Origin: Roseimaritima sediminicola
GTDB taxonomy: Bacteria; Planctomycetota; Planctomycetia; Pirellulales; Pirellulaceae
Direction: 5' to 3'
DNA length: 64,000 bases
Assembly (NCBI RefSeq): GCF_009618275.1
Contig: NZ_WIAD01000017.1
Coordinates: 1-64,000, forward strand
Shown here piece by piece: positions 1-10,230 of the stretch. The position numbers were made by a program, and so were the translations under genes. Each line of letters begins with the position of its first letter. Position 1 is the first letter of the stretch. The notes beneath the pieces are model-generated. The model made no database searches, was not told the DNA's origin, and saw nothing but the letters and a program-made list of their open reading frames with translations.

Positions 1-60
1 CCTAAGAGCCCGACCCTCCCGCTGCGCGGGAGGGTGTTGTCGCGGGGTTTCACCGAAAGA
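1..60. repeat. Right part of a hairpin-rich repeat element
   Basis: These 60 bases are identical to positions 48534-48593, the right half of the small inverted-repeat element at 48434-48609. They include the hairpin with arms ccctcccgc and gcgggaggg. The left half would lie outside the window. The terminal repeat seen in the other copy is degraded here (positions 66-80). The sequence up to the end of the FAD gene at 223 shows no coding signal. Confidence 0.75.
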
Positions 61-222
61 CCCAAGCCGAACGCGCTAGTGTCGGGTCTCGCGGCAATGG
101 ATCATCCCGCGGCAAAACACGTTTCCGCACCCAAGGCGGTTGCGCACCATTGCCGCGGAGAAAACAACCTACGGCTCAGGGGCCCGAGGCTAACGCCTAC
201 GGTTCAGGGGGGGAACGGTCGC

Positions 223-1974
223 TTACGCCGGCCAGGTCAACTCAAAACCTTGGCGCTGGAGCAGGTCTTGGAAATCCGCCAGGGCTTGGCTTTGGTTGCG
301 AACGCCGCGGGGCCGCTCGTTTCGGTCCAGGCAGTGAGCGGCGAGGGCACCGGCGGCTTCGCCGATGCTCCATTCCACCGGGTGCAAGCGGTAACACCCG
401 TTGCTCAGGTGCGTCGTGCCGATGTTCTTGCAGCCGGGGATCAGGTTTTCCATCCGCTGGGGAATCAACGAACCCAGCGGGATCTGAAACGGCACGCTGG
501 GGAAATCGATGTAGTTGTCGCCGCCGCTGCTGGGATGGAGGTCCAGGTGGTAGTAGCCGACACCGACCGAATCGGCAAACGGCGTCGCCCGCAGATGTTT
601 GACGTTCGGGTCGGCCACGGCCGCCCGTTCGGCTCGCGAGATGTGTTGTTCGAGGATGGTGAATTCGGCTTGGATGCGTCGGGATTCGCGGATGTAGGGA
701 TACTTTGCCAACCCATCATCGGTTCCCACCAAGTCCTTTCGCAGACGCAGGCCCTTCCAGCCGGTGCCTCCGTCGGGACGCGGCGCTTCGGTTTGCAACC
801 AGTACAGCAGCGATAGGCTGAGCTGGCGCGAGCCTTCCAGGTGTTTGGCGATGTCCGCCTCGTCGCCGGTGATCAGGTTGCCCAGCATGTAGTCGTTCTG
901 GGGCCAATTGACGATCGTCACGCCACTGTCATACGAACCGGGAAGGAAGTTTCGCGGGTCGATGATGCGGCGATAAAGCCAGAGGTTCAGCGAAGGCGTC
1001 TTGGGCAGCGAGCCGTCTTTGCTCGGCGGTACGAACGACAGTTCGTGAGGTTTCAGGGTGTTGGGTCTGGAATACCACAGCGACAGCAGCTTGTCCGGCC
1101 AGGGCGGCGTCAGGTCCGGGGTGTGGTCTTTCCAGAAATCGTACTGGGCCGGTTTGTCGATGGTGTGGTCTTCGCCGTCGAGGTGGTCGATGGCAAAGCA
1201 CCAGGTGAACGATTGGATGTTGTCGGGTTCGGCTTCGGCCGGCGCATGAGCTTCGCCGGTTTGCTGTTGCGATTCCGCCCCGGTGATGTATTCGGTGCCG
1301 GTCATCGGCAACAGATCGCCTTGTTCGCTGGCGTCGATGAAGTATGGCGCGGACGCCTCGAGCGAACGGCCATCGGCGGTGGCGATCGTCACGCTGCGGA
1401 CACGGTCTCCGTCGACGTCCGCCCCGGTTGGACGCGCGCCGAGCAGGATGATCAACCGGCCCGTGCTGACCGCCGGCGCGAGCATGCCTTCGAGCACGGC
1501 GACGGCCACGTGCGGTTCGTGACACAGCCGCGAGACGCTGCCGTTGCCGGGGTTCAGTCGGGGGTTCTGACGCGCCGCATCGGTCAGCGGATAGTGGCCA
1601 CGATAGTAATCGCGGACGTGTTCTCGGAATTGCCGATAGCTGGCCGTACAGCCGTGGGTCTCGATATGTCCATGCTCGTCGGGCGGCACCGCCTGTTGGC
1701 TCAGCTGTCCGCCCAGCCAATCGGTCGGCTCGGTCAACAGCACCCGCTTGCCCATTCGTGTGGCGGCCAGTGCCGCGGCGCATCCGCCCAAACCACCGCC
1801 GACGATGACCACGTCCACTTCGACTTCATCGCCCGAGAGCATCGGCCGCGCGATCGCAGCGCTCGGTAGCAATAGCGAGGAGGAAGCGGTCAGTCCACAG
1901 AGTTCGAGAAAACGGCGGCGACGCATGCCCAGGGTAGACGCGGATGAGGATGGAGAGGATGGATGACTGGCCAT
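223..1974 (-). CDS. Tat-type secreted FAD-dependent oxidoreductase
   Basis: A 583-residue protein of the FAD_oxidored type (PF12831-like). An N-terminal run of arginines at residues 18-21 followed by FLEL and a hydrophobic stretch looks like a Tat signal, so it is probably exported folded with its flavin. The dinucleotide-binding motif VIVGGGLGGCAAALA lies at residues 56-70 and is followed by the conserved WLGGQ segment (about residue 88) typical of this family. The substrate is unknown; related planctomycete proteins are numerous and often sit near sulfatase or sugar catabolism genes, which are not seen here. The gene is transcribed away from the alcohol dehydrogenase at 2164, leaving a 189-base shared upstream region. 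The start could also be the Met at residue 17, immediately before the arginines. Confidence 0.88.
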   Translation of the reverse strand: MASHPSSPSSSASTLGMRRRRFLELCGLTASSSLLLPSAAIARPMLSGDEVEVDVVIVGGGLGGCAAALAATRMGKRVLLTEPTDWLGGQLSQQAVPPDEHGHIETHGCTASYRQFREHVRDYYRGHYPLTDAARQNPRLNPGNGSVSRLCHEPHVAVAVLEGMLAPAVSTGRLIILLGARPTGADVDGDRVRSVTIATADGRSLEASAPYFIDASEQGDLLPMTGTEYITGAESQQQTGEAHAPAEAEPDNIQSFTWCFAIDHLDGEDHTIDKPAQYDFWKDHTPDLTPPWPDKLLSLWYSRPNTLKPHELSFVPPSKDGSLPKTPSLNLWLYRRIIDPRNFLPGSYDSGVTIVNWPQNDYMLGNLITGDEADIAKHLEGSRQLSLSLLYWLQTEAPRPDGGTGWKGLRLRKDLVGTDDGLAKYPYIRESRRIQAEFTILEQHISRAERAAVADPNVKHLRATPFADSVGVGYYHLDLHPSSGGDNYIDFPSVPFQIPLGSLIPQRMENLIPGCKNIGTTHLSNGCYRLHPVEWSIGEAAGALAAHCLDRNERPRGVRNQSQALADFQDLLQRQGFELTWPA

Positions 1975-2163
1975 GGAAACACAAGATAGTAACGAGGGGA
2001 GACGAATGTTCAGAAACCGTGCTGGGGCCCAGTATAGAGCACGACGGGCGTTTGCTGGACCGCTGGTATGGCCTTTGCGGTTTCTCGGTCGGTTTTATTT
2101 TTTGCCGCTGGAGGACCGCTCCGGCGTTGCTTCCCCCGTTATCGCTATGGAAGAAGGCTGGCC

Positions 2164-3336
2164 ATGAAAGCTGTATGTTGGCACGGACGAAAAGATGTTC
2201 GGGTGGATCGTGTCGACGATCCCAAGATTCTGGATGCTCGAGACGTGATCATCAGGGTCACCTCGACGGCGATCTGCGGCAGCGATCTGCATCTGTATCA
2301 CGGCTACATGCCGGCCATGGAATCCGGAGACGTGATCGGGCACGAACCGATGGGCGAGGTCGTCGAGGTGGGCAACGCGATCACGAACCTGAGCGTCGGC
2401 GACCGCGTGGTGGTGCCGTTTACGCTGTCCTGCGGCAGTTGTTTCTTCTGCCAACGACAGCAGTTCTCGTTGTGCGATACCAGTAATCCCAACGCCCAGC
2501 AGGCTGCGGAGATTATGGGGCAGTCGCCCGCCGGATTGCTGGGGTACTCGCATCTGCTGGGCGGCTTCGCGGGCGGGCAAGCGGAATACCTGCGTGTCCC
2601 CTATGCCGACGTGGGGCCGATCAAAGTGCCCGCGGGCATCGCCGACGAGCAGGTCCTGTTTCTGTCGGATATCTTCCCGACCGGTTACATGGCCGCCGAG
2701 AACTGCGACATGGAGCAGGGGGATACGGTGGCCGTCTGGGGCTGCGGGCCGGTCGGCCAGTTTGCGATCCAAAGTGCTTGGATGCTCGGCGCCGGTCGCG
2801 TCGTCGCCATCGATCGCGAGCCGGATCGGTTGGCCATGGCCGCCAAACACGGCAAGGCCGAAACCATCAACTTCGAGCAGCAGGATGTGTACGACAAGTT
2901 GATGGAGATGACCAAAGGGCGGGGGCCGGATCGCTGTATCGACGCCGTGGGGGCCGAAGCCCACGCCGCCGGTACGCTGCGGGAGGCGGCCGACGACGCG
3001 ATGGAAGCGGCCCGGCTGCCATCGAACCATCCCTACGTGCTAGCCGAAGCCATCAAGTGTTGCCGCAAGGGAGGCACCTTGTCGGTCCCCGGCGTCTACA
3101 CCGCGATGGTCGATAACCTGCCATTTGGGCCGGCAATGAACAAAGCGCTGACCATCAAGACCGGCCAGACGCATGTCCAGCGCTACCTCCAACCCCTGCT
3201 CGACAAGGTGGTCGCCGGCCAGATCGATCCCTCGTTCATCATTACCCACCGGGGATCGCTGGAGGATGCGCCGCAGTTGTACAAAACCTTTGCAGAACGC
3301 AGCGATGACTGCCTAAAGGTTGTGCTAGCACCCTGA
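2164..3336 (+). CDS. Zinc-dependent alcohol dehydrogenase
   Basis: A 390-residue medium-chain dehydrogenase with GroES-like and NAD(P)-binding halves. Catalytic zinc ligands are visible as Cys38 ([11 protein letters not shown]) and His60-Glu61 ([12 protein letters not shown]). The structural zinc lobe is Cys90, Cys93, Cys96 and Cys104. The nucleotide-binding glycines are in VWGCGPVGQ near residue 194. It resembles the glutathione-independent formaldehyde/threonine dehydrogenase branch, with a long insert between the zinc lobe and the coenzyme fold; the true substrate cannot be told from sequence. The reading frame is open further upstream, but the ATG at 2164 is chosen because a purine-rich ribosome site (ggaagaagg) precedes it and the family's MKAVCW start begins there. 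Confidence 0.9.
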   Translation: MKAVCWHGRKDVRVDRVDDPKILDARDVIIRVTSTAICGSDLHLYHGYMPAMESGDVIGHEPMGEVVEVGNAITNLSVGDRVVVPFTLSCGSCFFCQRQQFSLCDTSNPNAQQAAEIMGQSPAGLLGYSHLLGGFAGGQAEYLRVPYADVGPIKVPAGIADEQVLFLSDIFPTGYMAAENCDMEQGDTVAVWGCGPVGQFAIQSAWMLGAGRVVAIDREPDRLAMAAKHGKAETINFEQQDVYDKLMEMTKGRGPDRCIDAVGAEAHAAGTLREAADDAMEAARLPSNHPYVLAEAIKCCRKGGTLSVPGVYTAMVDNLPFGPAMNKALTIKTGQTHVQRYLQPLLDKVVAGQIDPSFIITHRGSLEDAPQLYKTFAERSDDCLKVVLAP

Positions 3337-3482
3337 GCGACCTGATCAAAAACGATCCAGCCGCACGGCACGCCGTTTGCTTGATACTTAATCGCTTTCG
3401 CTGTATGGTCAACGAAAGCGTTGGGGGCCGGAGCCGGGCGGGGGAAACTACGGCATTTGGTGATCCATTAACCTGAGGTGAA

Positions 3483-4019
3483 ATGATGTCAGGAGTGATG
3501 AGTGCAACGACGCAACAGGGTTCGCAGTCGGTGGTGCGACCCGGATCGACGGATTCGATTCAGCGGCTCGCCGGTGAGGAACCGGGCATAGCCGAGGCGG
3601 CGGGAGAACTGTCGCCACGAGAAGGGGTCAATCGGGTAGCCACGACACTGGCTCGTCTGGGGCAGCATACGCCGATCAATATGGAGTGGTTCCGGCGGGG
3701 CGTGGAGGAGTTGAACTACGCCTATTTCGAAGCCGCGCTGTTGCCGGTCAAGGCACGCTTGCGCGAAGCGGTCGATGCTTATCTGAATTCGCCGGAATCG
3801 CTGGCCGGCGGCTTGCGGCGACGGGTTACGGCCCGAGCGGCACAGCTGAATGACTGCCAGCAGCATGCGATCGATTCGATCACCGAATTGCTGCTCGCCG
3901 ATGAAGCGATCTATCTGGCTTTCCGCAATCGCAGCAGCTGGAACGAGCAGCAGGACCCGCTGGAATGGGTTGCCAGCTTCATCCCGGACGCCGTTCTGGG
4001 CTTTGTGCGTAAGGCGTAG
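3483..4019 (+). CDS. Hypothetical protein, 178 residues
   Basis: A soluble, mostly helical-looking protein without signal peptide or membrane segment. The first 60 residues are low-complexity and Ser/Gln/Gly-rich. The rest (GVNRVATTLARLGQ onward) is compact, with several Trp and Tyr residues. I do not recognise a family. A ribosome site (gaggtga) lies immediately before the start; the second Met (3486) is equally possible. The gene is monocistronic, with 146 bases to the dehydrogenase upstream and about 260 bases downstream. Confidence 0.65.
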   Translation: MMSGVMSATTQQGSQSVVRPGSTDSIQRLAGEEPGIAEAAGELSPREGVNRVATTLARLGQHTPINMEWFRRGVEELNYAYFEAALLPVKARLREAVDAYLNSPESLAGGLRRRVTARAAQLNDCQQHAIDSITELLLADEAIYLAFRNRSSWNEQQDPLEWVASFIPDAVLGFVRKA

Positions 4020-4280
4020 CCTGGCAGAGCGGTGGTAGGACGTTGCGATGGGCGCGAGCCCATCGGCTGGGGCCCCCGCCGCCCCTGCTTCGATTGCTGC
4101 GGGCCATGGCGTCTAACGGCGTTTTGCGGCGTTTTGCGGCTAGCCCAATCTGCTCGCGACCCTCGCGACGAGAAAGGAAACGCGAAAAACCGCGCTTGGG
4201 TATTGCGTGTGCAGGCTCCAGTTGGTGAACGAACACGCCGTACACCGAACGGATTGACACGGAACCAAGCGCGAGCACAA

Positions 4281-4637
4281 ATGACGATGTGGCAAAGACT
4301 GAAGAACGAGTACGGAAGACTGCGACACTGCCCGCCGGGCAACCGCTTCTGCCGCTATGTTGCCTATCGCCGCAGCCGCCGCGGGCCGGGGTTTGGTTGG
4401 TCGCGAGTGGGCAGTTTCGCAGCCGGGATCGCCCTGATTCTGTTGGGCGTCGCGATTGGCTGGTTGCCCGGTCCCGGTGGATTCATCGCCTTTTTCGGAT
4501 TGGCTCTGATCGCTTTGGAATTTCCCGTGATCGCTCGACTGGCCGATCGCGGCGAACTCTGGCTGAGGGCGAGTTGGCGACGGTTGACGACGTCGCTGAG
4601 ACGCTGGATCCGAAGCCGTCGACAAGAAGGTGCATGA
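4281..4637 (+). CDS. Small membrane protein with PGPGG hairpin (TIGR02611/PGPGW-like)
   Basis: A 118-residue inner-membrane protein. A basic N-terminus (residues 1-45, many Arg) is followed by two hydrophobic segments, GIALILLGVAIGWL and FIAFFGLALIALEF, joined by the turn PGPGG. A basic tail follows. This layout matches the small PGPGW-type transmembrane family of unknown function. The frame is open upstream to 4032, but that part is Arg/Pro-rich and non-protein-like, so the ATG at 4281 is preferred (4287 also possible). The preceding 260 bases carry no gene; they contain a short duplicated gcgttttgcg motif near 4125. Confidence 0.7.
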   Translation: MTMWQRLKNEYGRLRHCPPGNRFCRYVAYRRSRRGPGFGWSRVGSFAAGIALILLGVAIGWLPGPGGFIAFFGLALIALEFPVIARLADRGELWLRASWRRLTTSLRRWIRSRRQEGA

Positions 4638-4744
4638 AGCAGGGGCAGCCGGCGGATATCGCTCAAGAAGGTAGGCTTGCCGGCCTGACTCGGCTTGTCG
4701 GGCCTAGGGCACGGTAATGCCCTAGGCCCAAGCCAAGACTACAG

Positions 4745-4827
4745 CGGAGGGCACGGGACTCGAACCCGCAACCCATTTCTGGGCAACTGATTTCGAATCA
4801 GCCTCCTCACCAATTCGGATACCCTCC
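4745..4827 (-). tRNA. tRNA-Ser(CGA)
   Basis: Read on the minus strand the segment folds as a class II tRNA. The acceptor stem is GGAGGGT paired with GCCCTCC plus discriminator G. The anticodon stem GCTGA/TCAGT closes a loop TTCGAAA with anticodon CGA. A long variable arm has stem CCC/GGG, and the T arm is GCGGG-TTCGAGT-CCCGT. The long variable arm and G73 fit serine. CCA is not encoded. The 5' boundary may be one base further out (4828), since the pairing can be shifted by one. Confidence 0.92.
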
Positions 4828-4923
4828 GTAGCCGCCTGATATGTTTGCCCGATGAAGCGAATCCGTCAAGCGTAGTTCGGGCGATTGATGCGGTTTCTTG
4901 CCCGCTCGGCAGGATTCTCCGCG

Positions 4924-5316
4924 TCACTCACCCAGCAACAGGACACGTTTGCCGGGGCCCGGGTTCAGCCGTCCTAGGAGATCGGTCAGCTGAGGGTCTT
5001 GATTCAGCCGGCTTTGCACTTCAGGAGCGAGGCCCGGCGTTTCGGCGACACGGCCGCCTTCGACCCAGATCTGCGAAGGCATGTCAGCCGAGCGTCCACC
5101 GAGCAGTTCGCGGACGCGCGAGGCCGCACGCTGGTACAGTCCGGCGATGCCGTTGCCGAAGCCGTCGGCGGTTGCAGCCGTTTCATTGTTTTCGGCGGAA
5201 TCCGCTCCGCCGAGCAGCGCAGCGAAATCACTGGCCGCGTCGCTGACCGCACGCACAGCGCTGCCGCCGAGGCGAGCGGCGGTGGCCGCGGCAAAAGGGG
5301 TGGCGATATTCATCAT
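4924..5316 (-). CDS. Hypothetical protein, 130 residues
   Basis: An Ala/Gly-rich protein beginning MMNIATPFAAATAARLGG, with no classical signal peptide. The C-terminal half (SQIWVEGGRVAETPGLAPEVQSRLNQDPQLTDLLGRLNPG) is more constrained, with an acidic-amphipathic pattern. The N-terminal segment resembles helical secreted or flagellar-type tails, but no family is recognised. It lies downstream of moxR on the same strand, 150 bases away, so cotranscription is possible. Confidence 0.6.
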   Translation of the reverse strand: MMNIATPFAAATAARLGGSAVRAVSDAASDFAALLGGADSAENNETAATADGFGNGIAGLYQRAASRVRELLGGRSADMPSQIWVEGGRVAETPGLAPEVQSRLNQDPQLTDLLGRLNPGPGKRVLLLGE

Positions 5317-5466
5317 TGTGTTGGCATCGGCAGCCCCTGGCGAAGGCCTGCAGCGAAACCGTAACGATTATCCGAATTACACCGGTTCTACCCCTTCCCC
5401 GCGATCCACCGTCCTGGCGGAGCGGCGGCTGGCGAGAGGAGCTGGTCCCGATCGGACCTCGAGCAT

Positions 5467-6471
<1,005 letters not shown>

Positions 6472-6508
6472 GAGCGAAGTCTTTTTGAAGGATCACGGAT
6501 GAGAATTC

Positions 6509-6862
6509 GATTTGAAATTTGCTGACTCTAACGGATTCTATGTAGGGCTCGGAGCGGTAGAAGGCAATGTTTTCTCCCCTCTCCCCCGCGGCGCCGCGAG
6601 CGTCAGCGAGTGAAGCAGTGGTGGGAGAGGGGCCGGGGGTGAGGGGGCTCGGAGGCAACGGAATGACTGTTTGCGTACGCCTTTCCGATTCCCGCACCGC
6701 ATCGGAATACCGAAGTGGTGCTGCTCTGCTGGTCCCCCTCACCCCCGACCCCTCTCCCCCGAATCCTGACTCGCTTAGGCTCGCCAGGCTTCGGGGGAGA
6801 GGGGAGAAAACGATTCTTCTCATACATAGATTCCGCCGGAGTCAGGAGATTTGAGATTTCAG
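6509..6862. repeat. MITE-like element, copy 1
   Basis: About 350 noncoding bases with long imperfect terminal inverted repeats. The left end reads aaatttgctgactctaacgg then attctatgta. The right end, reverse-complemented, reads close to the same. A second inverted pair follows inside, tctcccctctcccccg and its complement. The copy at 63079-63441 is the same element with the same internal order and most bases conserved. It sits between moxR and the vWA gene and ends in a short repeat of atttcag. No transposase is present, so it would be non-autonomous. Confidence 0.8.
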
Positions 6863-6949
6863 ATTTCAGATTTCAGCTGGGAACGCGTCAAACATACGGT
6901 GTCCGCTGAGCCGTTGCAAACTTGGGCCTTGCAAACTTGGGCCGATGCC

Positions 6950-9900
6950 TCAGTCGTTCTGTTTGCGGGCCTTGCGTTTCGCCTCGAGCAAGCGTTCGGT
7001 ATAGGTCTTGCCGTCGTCTTCCGGACGCAGCGACGGGGATGCCGAGGGAGTCGAGCGGGACTTGGATTTGCCGCCCGCCGGGTCCAGTTCCTCGGCGAGA
7101 GCCGCGTCGGAACTTTCTGGTGTGGGTTCGAACCGCACGGCCGCCCGCCGGCGGTCGATCGATTGGCTGACCGCTTCTTTGCGCTCGCGGAGCGCCGCCA
7201 ACCGCGACGGTGTTTCGTCGGCCGCCTTCTGGTCACGCTTGATGAATCGGCCCAGCCAGGCGAAATCGATCGCCACGCGGCGCACCATCACGTCGCCTAA
7301 GAACAAACAGCACGCGGCCAAGACAAACCAGGGCCAGGCGTCGCGGATGCTGCGAGCCAAAGCCAAGCCTTTGCGGAACGCGTTCTCCTGAACCAGATCG
7401 TCCATCGTGTCGGGTTCCAGAGGCGGGGCCAGTTGACCGGGCTGGCCACCACGCGGCTTGGTGCTGACCAGCGTCGCCAGCAACGCGTCGTTGGTGTCCC
7501 GCACGCGGAACTCATCGGAGTACGGCACGGTGACACCGGTGGTCAAAGGCGCGCTGCCCGGCTGGGGAGCAATGTTGACGAAGTAGCTGCCCGCTTGATC
7601 GGCCGGAAACGTGCCCACGTAACGTCCCGGTGCGGTCTGTTTCATCGTCAGCGGAATATCGTTCAGATCCGGGCCCACGGCCGATGCATTCATGTCCAAA
7701 AAGTTCAAGAACGCGTCTTCTTTGTCGAGGGCCGAAACGACGACCTGCACCTGGCCGTTGCGGACTTGCGTGGCCAAGTCGAACTTGCCGGTGTCGCCGG
7801 TCGGTCGCATCAGCCAGCGGACCAGTTGGCTGTAGAATTTGTCGTAATCGCCCCAGTCGGTCCAAGCCTGCGCCCAGCGCGCCCCGGTGTCGGTCGTCAG
7901 CACCGCAGTGCGGCCGAGACCGTAATTCCAAACCGCCAGCACGGTCGCGTTCTCCGGTTCGCTGGGCGAGGGCGAGCGGACGAGGACCTGCGACAACGGA
8001 CTGTCCTTGGTTTGTGTCAGCACCAGGCCGGTGATCGGGGGAAGCAGGCTGTCGATACCTTGCAGCGCAGGATGCGCATAGACGACCTCGGGCGAGGCGC
8101 CGCCGGGGATGTCGTGAACCAGGGGACGAGCCACCCGGCGGGCTTCGCGCTGAAAGATCTTGGGCAGCGCCTTGGCGTTCCGCACTTCGTAGTACTTGCC
8201 ACCGGTTTGATTGGCGATCGACCGCATGCGTTGGCTCTCCACCGAGCCGTGTCCTGCGACGGTTACGGTCGTCACGGTAATTTTGTTGTCGGTAAAGGCG
8301 CGGATCGTTGCCGGCGAGGGTGGCGAGGGATCGCCATCGCTGATGATGATGCAGTGTTTCATCGAAGCGTTGCTGCGCGCCAAACTGGTGGCGGCCATCC
8401 GCATGCCATTGTCAAACGCCGGCATGTCGCCGGGGGCCATTCGCCGCACCGCGGCCATCATCGCTTGTTTGTTAGGGCCCACCGGCAGCAAACCCTTGCG
8501 GCCGCCCCACAACCAACTGTCGCCGGTCATGTTCCAGTACAGCACGCCCACCTCGTCGGCGGGTCCGAGTTGTTCGATAGCGCTCTGCGCGATGACTTTC
8601 TGCCAGTAATTGCCCTGAGCCATTTCGCAGGCGTGCATGATCATCGCCAGGGCACCGACCGCTTCGACCTTTTTGTTTTTCACCTGGAAGTCCACCGGCA
8701 TGGCCTCTTCCAGTTTCGTGCCCGACCAGCCGCCCGCACCAAAGGCCTCTGGGCCGCCGATCATCAACAGTCCGCAGCCGAGTTGTTGTGTGTTGCGGAC
8801 CAGCATTTCGACTTTGTCGTCATCGAAGGTCACGATCGTATCATCGGCGCTGCCGCTTACGCGCGGTACGCCGGCCAGGATGACCGCATCGTAGGCTTGC
8901 AGTTCGGCCAGCGAACCGAACAGTTGATCGCTGGGCCGGATCACCACTTCGATATTCGCCGCCCGCAGCCGTTCGGCCATCAGATCGTATTCACCGCGGC
9001 GGCTGAAGTCTTCAATCATCAACACCCGACCCTGGCCACGGATGTAGGTGTACGCCGAAGCTTCGTTGTTCTCTTTCAGCCCATCATCTTGTTCGTCATC
9101 GGGAACGAACCGAGCGCGGAAGGTGTAGGGAGCCGGCCGATCGATCTGGTGTTCCAAGGGAAACACACTCTTGCCCGGAGCCAGCGTTGTCGGAAAGTCC
9201 AGCAGTAACTCTTCCTGAGCCCCGGTTCCCGCTTCGCTATCGATGCGCGTGACCTGCAGCCGTCCGCTGACCGGCGCCGCGTCGGCTTCGTCGGTATAGG
9301 AATTAACCACCACGCGGGCTTCGAAGGGTTGCCCCTTGCGGATGTCCGAAGGCAGGTCGATCTTTTCCACCAAGACCTCGGCCCGCGACTGGAGCACCAC
9401 CGGGACAACGTCGATACCAATTCCCGAATCGGCCAGGCGAGCGGCCAGCTTCTGCGCATTGCCCAGATTCTCATTGCCATCGGTCACGATCACCAGCCGC
9501 CGCGAGGTGTCGTCGGACATCGAAGCCTGCGCCAGCACCAGGGCGGATTCGAGACTGGTCGCGTCGCGGCGTCCGATGTAACTCTCCAGCCGACCGAGTT
9601 GCGGAATGTCGTCATCGAAGGGCGGGATCTCGATCGTCGCTTCGCGGCCGAACACGATGATCCCGGCGCGGTCGTTGCGGGCCACATCGCGATGCCGCCG
9701 GACATTGCGGATCACGTAATCCAGCATCAACTGCCGCTTGGCTTCGGGGATGCTTTCGCTCTGATCCAGCAGGTACATCACCGTCATCCGGTCGCTGGTC
9801 CAGACCAACTGGACTCCGGCCAACGCCAGGATAAAACCCGTCAGTACGGCGGTGCGAAGCAACAACGCCAGGCTGCGGCGGAGCGGACCGAGAGCGGCCA

Positions 9901-9991
9901 ACGATCGGTACCCGGTCCACCACAGCACGGGCAGGACCAGCAGCAACCACAGATAAACGGGATGTTCGAAACCCAGGCGGAAGTTCAACAT
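6950..9991 (-). CDS. Large membrane protein with two vWA domains and a GATase-like segment
   Basis: A 1,013-residue protein anchored by N-terminal membrane helices (residues 8-60) and one near the C-terminus (about 905-925). A first vWA-like domain starts at VMYLLDQSESIP (about residue 72), where DQSES approximates the DxSxS metal site. A glutamine-amidotransferase-like segment follows (RVLMIEDFSRRGEYDL, later GGPEAFGAGGW). A second vWA-like region contains CIIISDGDPSPPSP. This architecture is common in planctomycetes beside MoxR and DUF58 genes, and the proteins are thought to work with MoxR at the membrane. The C-terminal tail is charged and cytoplasmic-looking. The frame is open to 10183, but the start at 9991 (MLNFRLGFEHPVYLW) begins the family-like N-terminus; the upstream part is not protein-like. 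Confidence 0.88.
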   Translation of the reverse strand: MLNFRLGFEHPVYLWLLLVLPVLWWTGYRSLAALGPLRRSLALLLRTAVLTGFILALAGVQLVWTSDRMTVMYLLDQSESIPEAKRQLMLDYVIRNVRRHRDVARNDRAGIIVFGREATIEIPPFDDDIPQLGRLESYIGRRDATSLESALVLAQASMSDDTSRRLVIVTDGNENLGNAQKLAARLADSGIGIDVVPVVLQSRAEVLVEKIDLPSDIRKGQPFEARVVVNSYTDEADAAPVSGRLQVTRIDSEAGTGAQEELLLDFPTTLAPGKSVFPLEHQIDRPAPYTFRARFVPDDEQDDGLKENNEASAYTYIRGQGRVLMIEDFSRRGEYDLMAERLRAANIEVVIRPSDQLFGSLAELQAYDAVILAGVPRVSGSADDTIVTFDDDKVEMLVRNTQQLGCGLLMIGGPEAFGAGGWSGTKLEEAMPVDFQVKNKKVEAVGALAMIMHACEMAQGNYWQKVIAQSAIEQLGPADEVGVLYWNMTGDSWLWGGRKGLLPVGPNKQAMMAAVRRMAPGDMPAFDNGMRMAATSLARSNASMKHCIIISDGDPSPPSPATIRAFTDNKITVTTVTVAGHGSVESQRMRSIANQTGGKYYEVRNAKALPKIFQREARRVARPLVHDIPGGASPEVVYAHPALQGIDSLLPPITGLVLTQTKDSPLSQVLVRSPSPSEPENATVLAVWNYGLGRTAVLTTDTGARWAQAWTDWGDYDKFYSQLVRWLMRPTGDTGKFDLATQVRNGQVQVVVSALDKEDAFLNFLDMNASAVGPDLNDIPLTMKQTAPGRYVGTFPADQAGSYFVNIAPQPGSAPLTTGVTVPYSDEFRVRDTNDALLATLVSTKPRGGQPGQLAPPLEPDTMDDLVQENAFRKGLALARSIRDAWPWFVLAACCLFLGDVMVRRVAIDFAWLGRFIKRDQKAADETPSRLAALRERKEAVSQSIDRRRAAVRFEPTPESSDAALAEELDPAGGKSKSRSTPSASPSLRPEDDGKTYTERLLEAKRKARKQND

Positions 9992-10230
9992 GATCCAGAA
10001 CCAGCAAAGACGAGCAGAATGCGGTCGGTTCCCCGTGTCACGGCCGAAATGGCCACCGCTACAGCGAAATCGCATTGTACCGCACCGATCCGCGTTGTTG
10101 TGCGGTAGGGGGGCTTTTGCAAGTCCCGCCCCCGACGCGTAACGCCGGCGGCCAAGGGTCGCTGACGATTCGGCTCCGAGCAACTATGATGAGCGGCTCT
10201 CCGTTTTGACGCTCCCTCCTGCAGTACACA

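Noticed and set aside
4032-4280. Upstream extension of the small PGPGG membrane protein
   Set aside because: The extension is Arg/Pro/Cys-rich and contains a short DNA repeat. The membrane protein makes sense from 4281.
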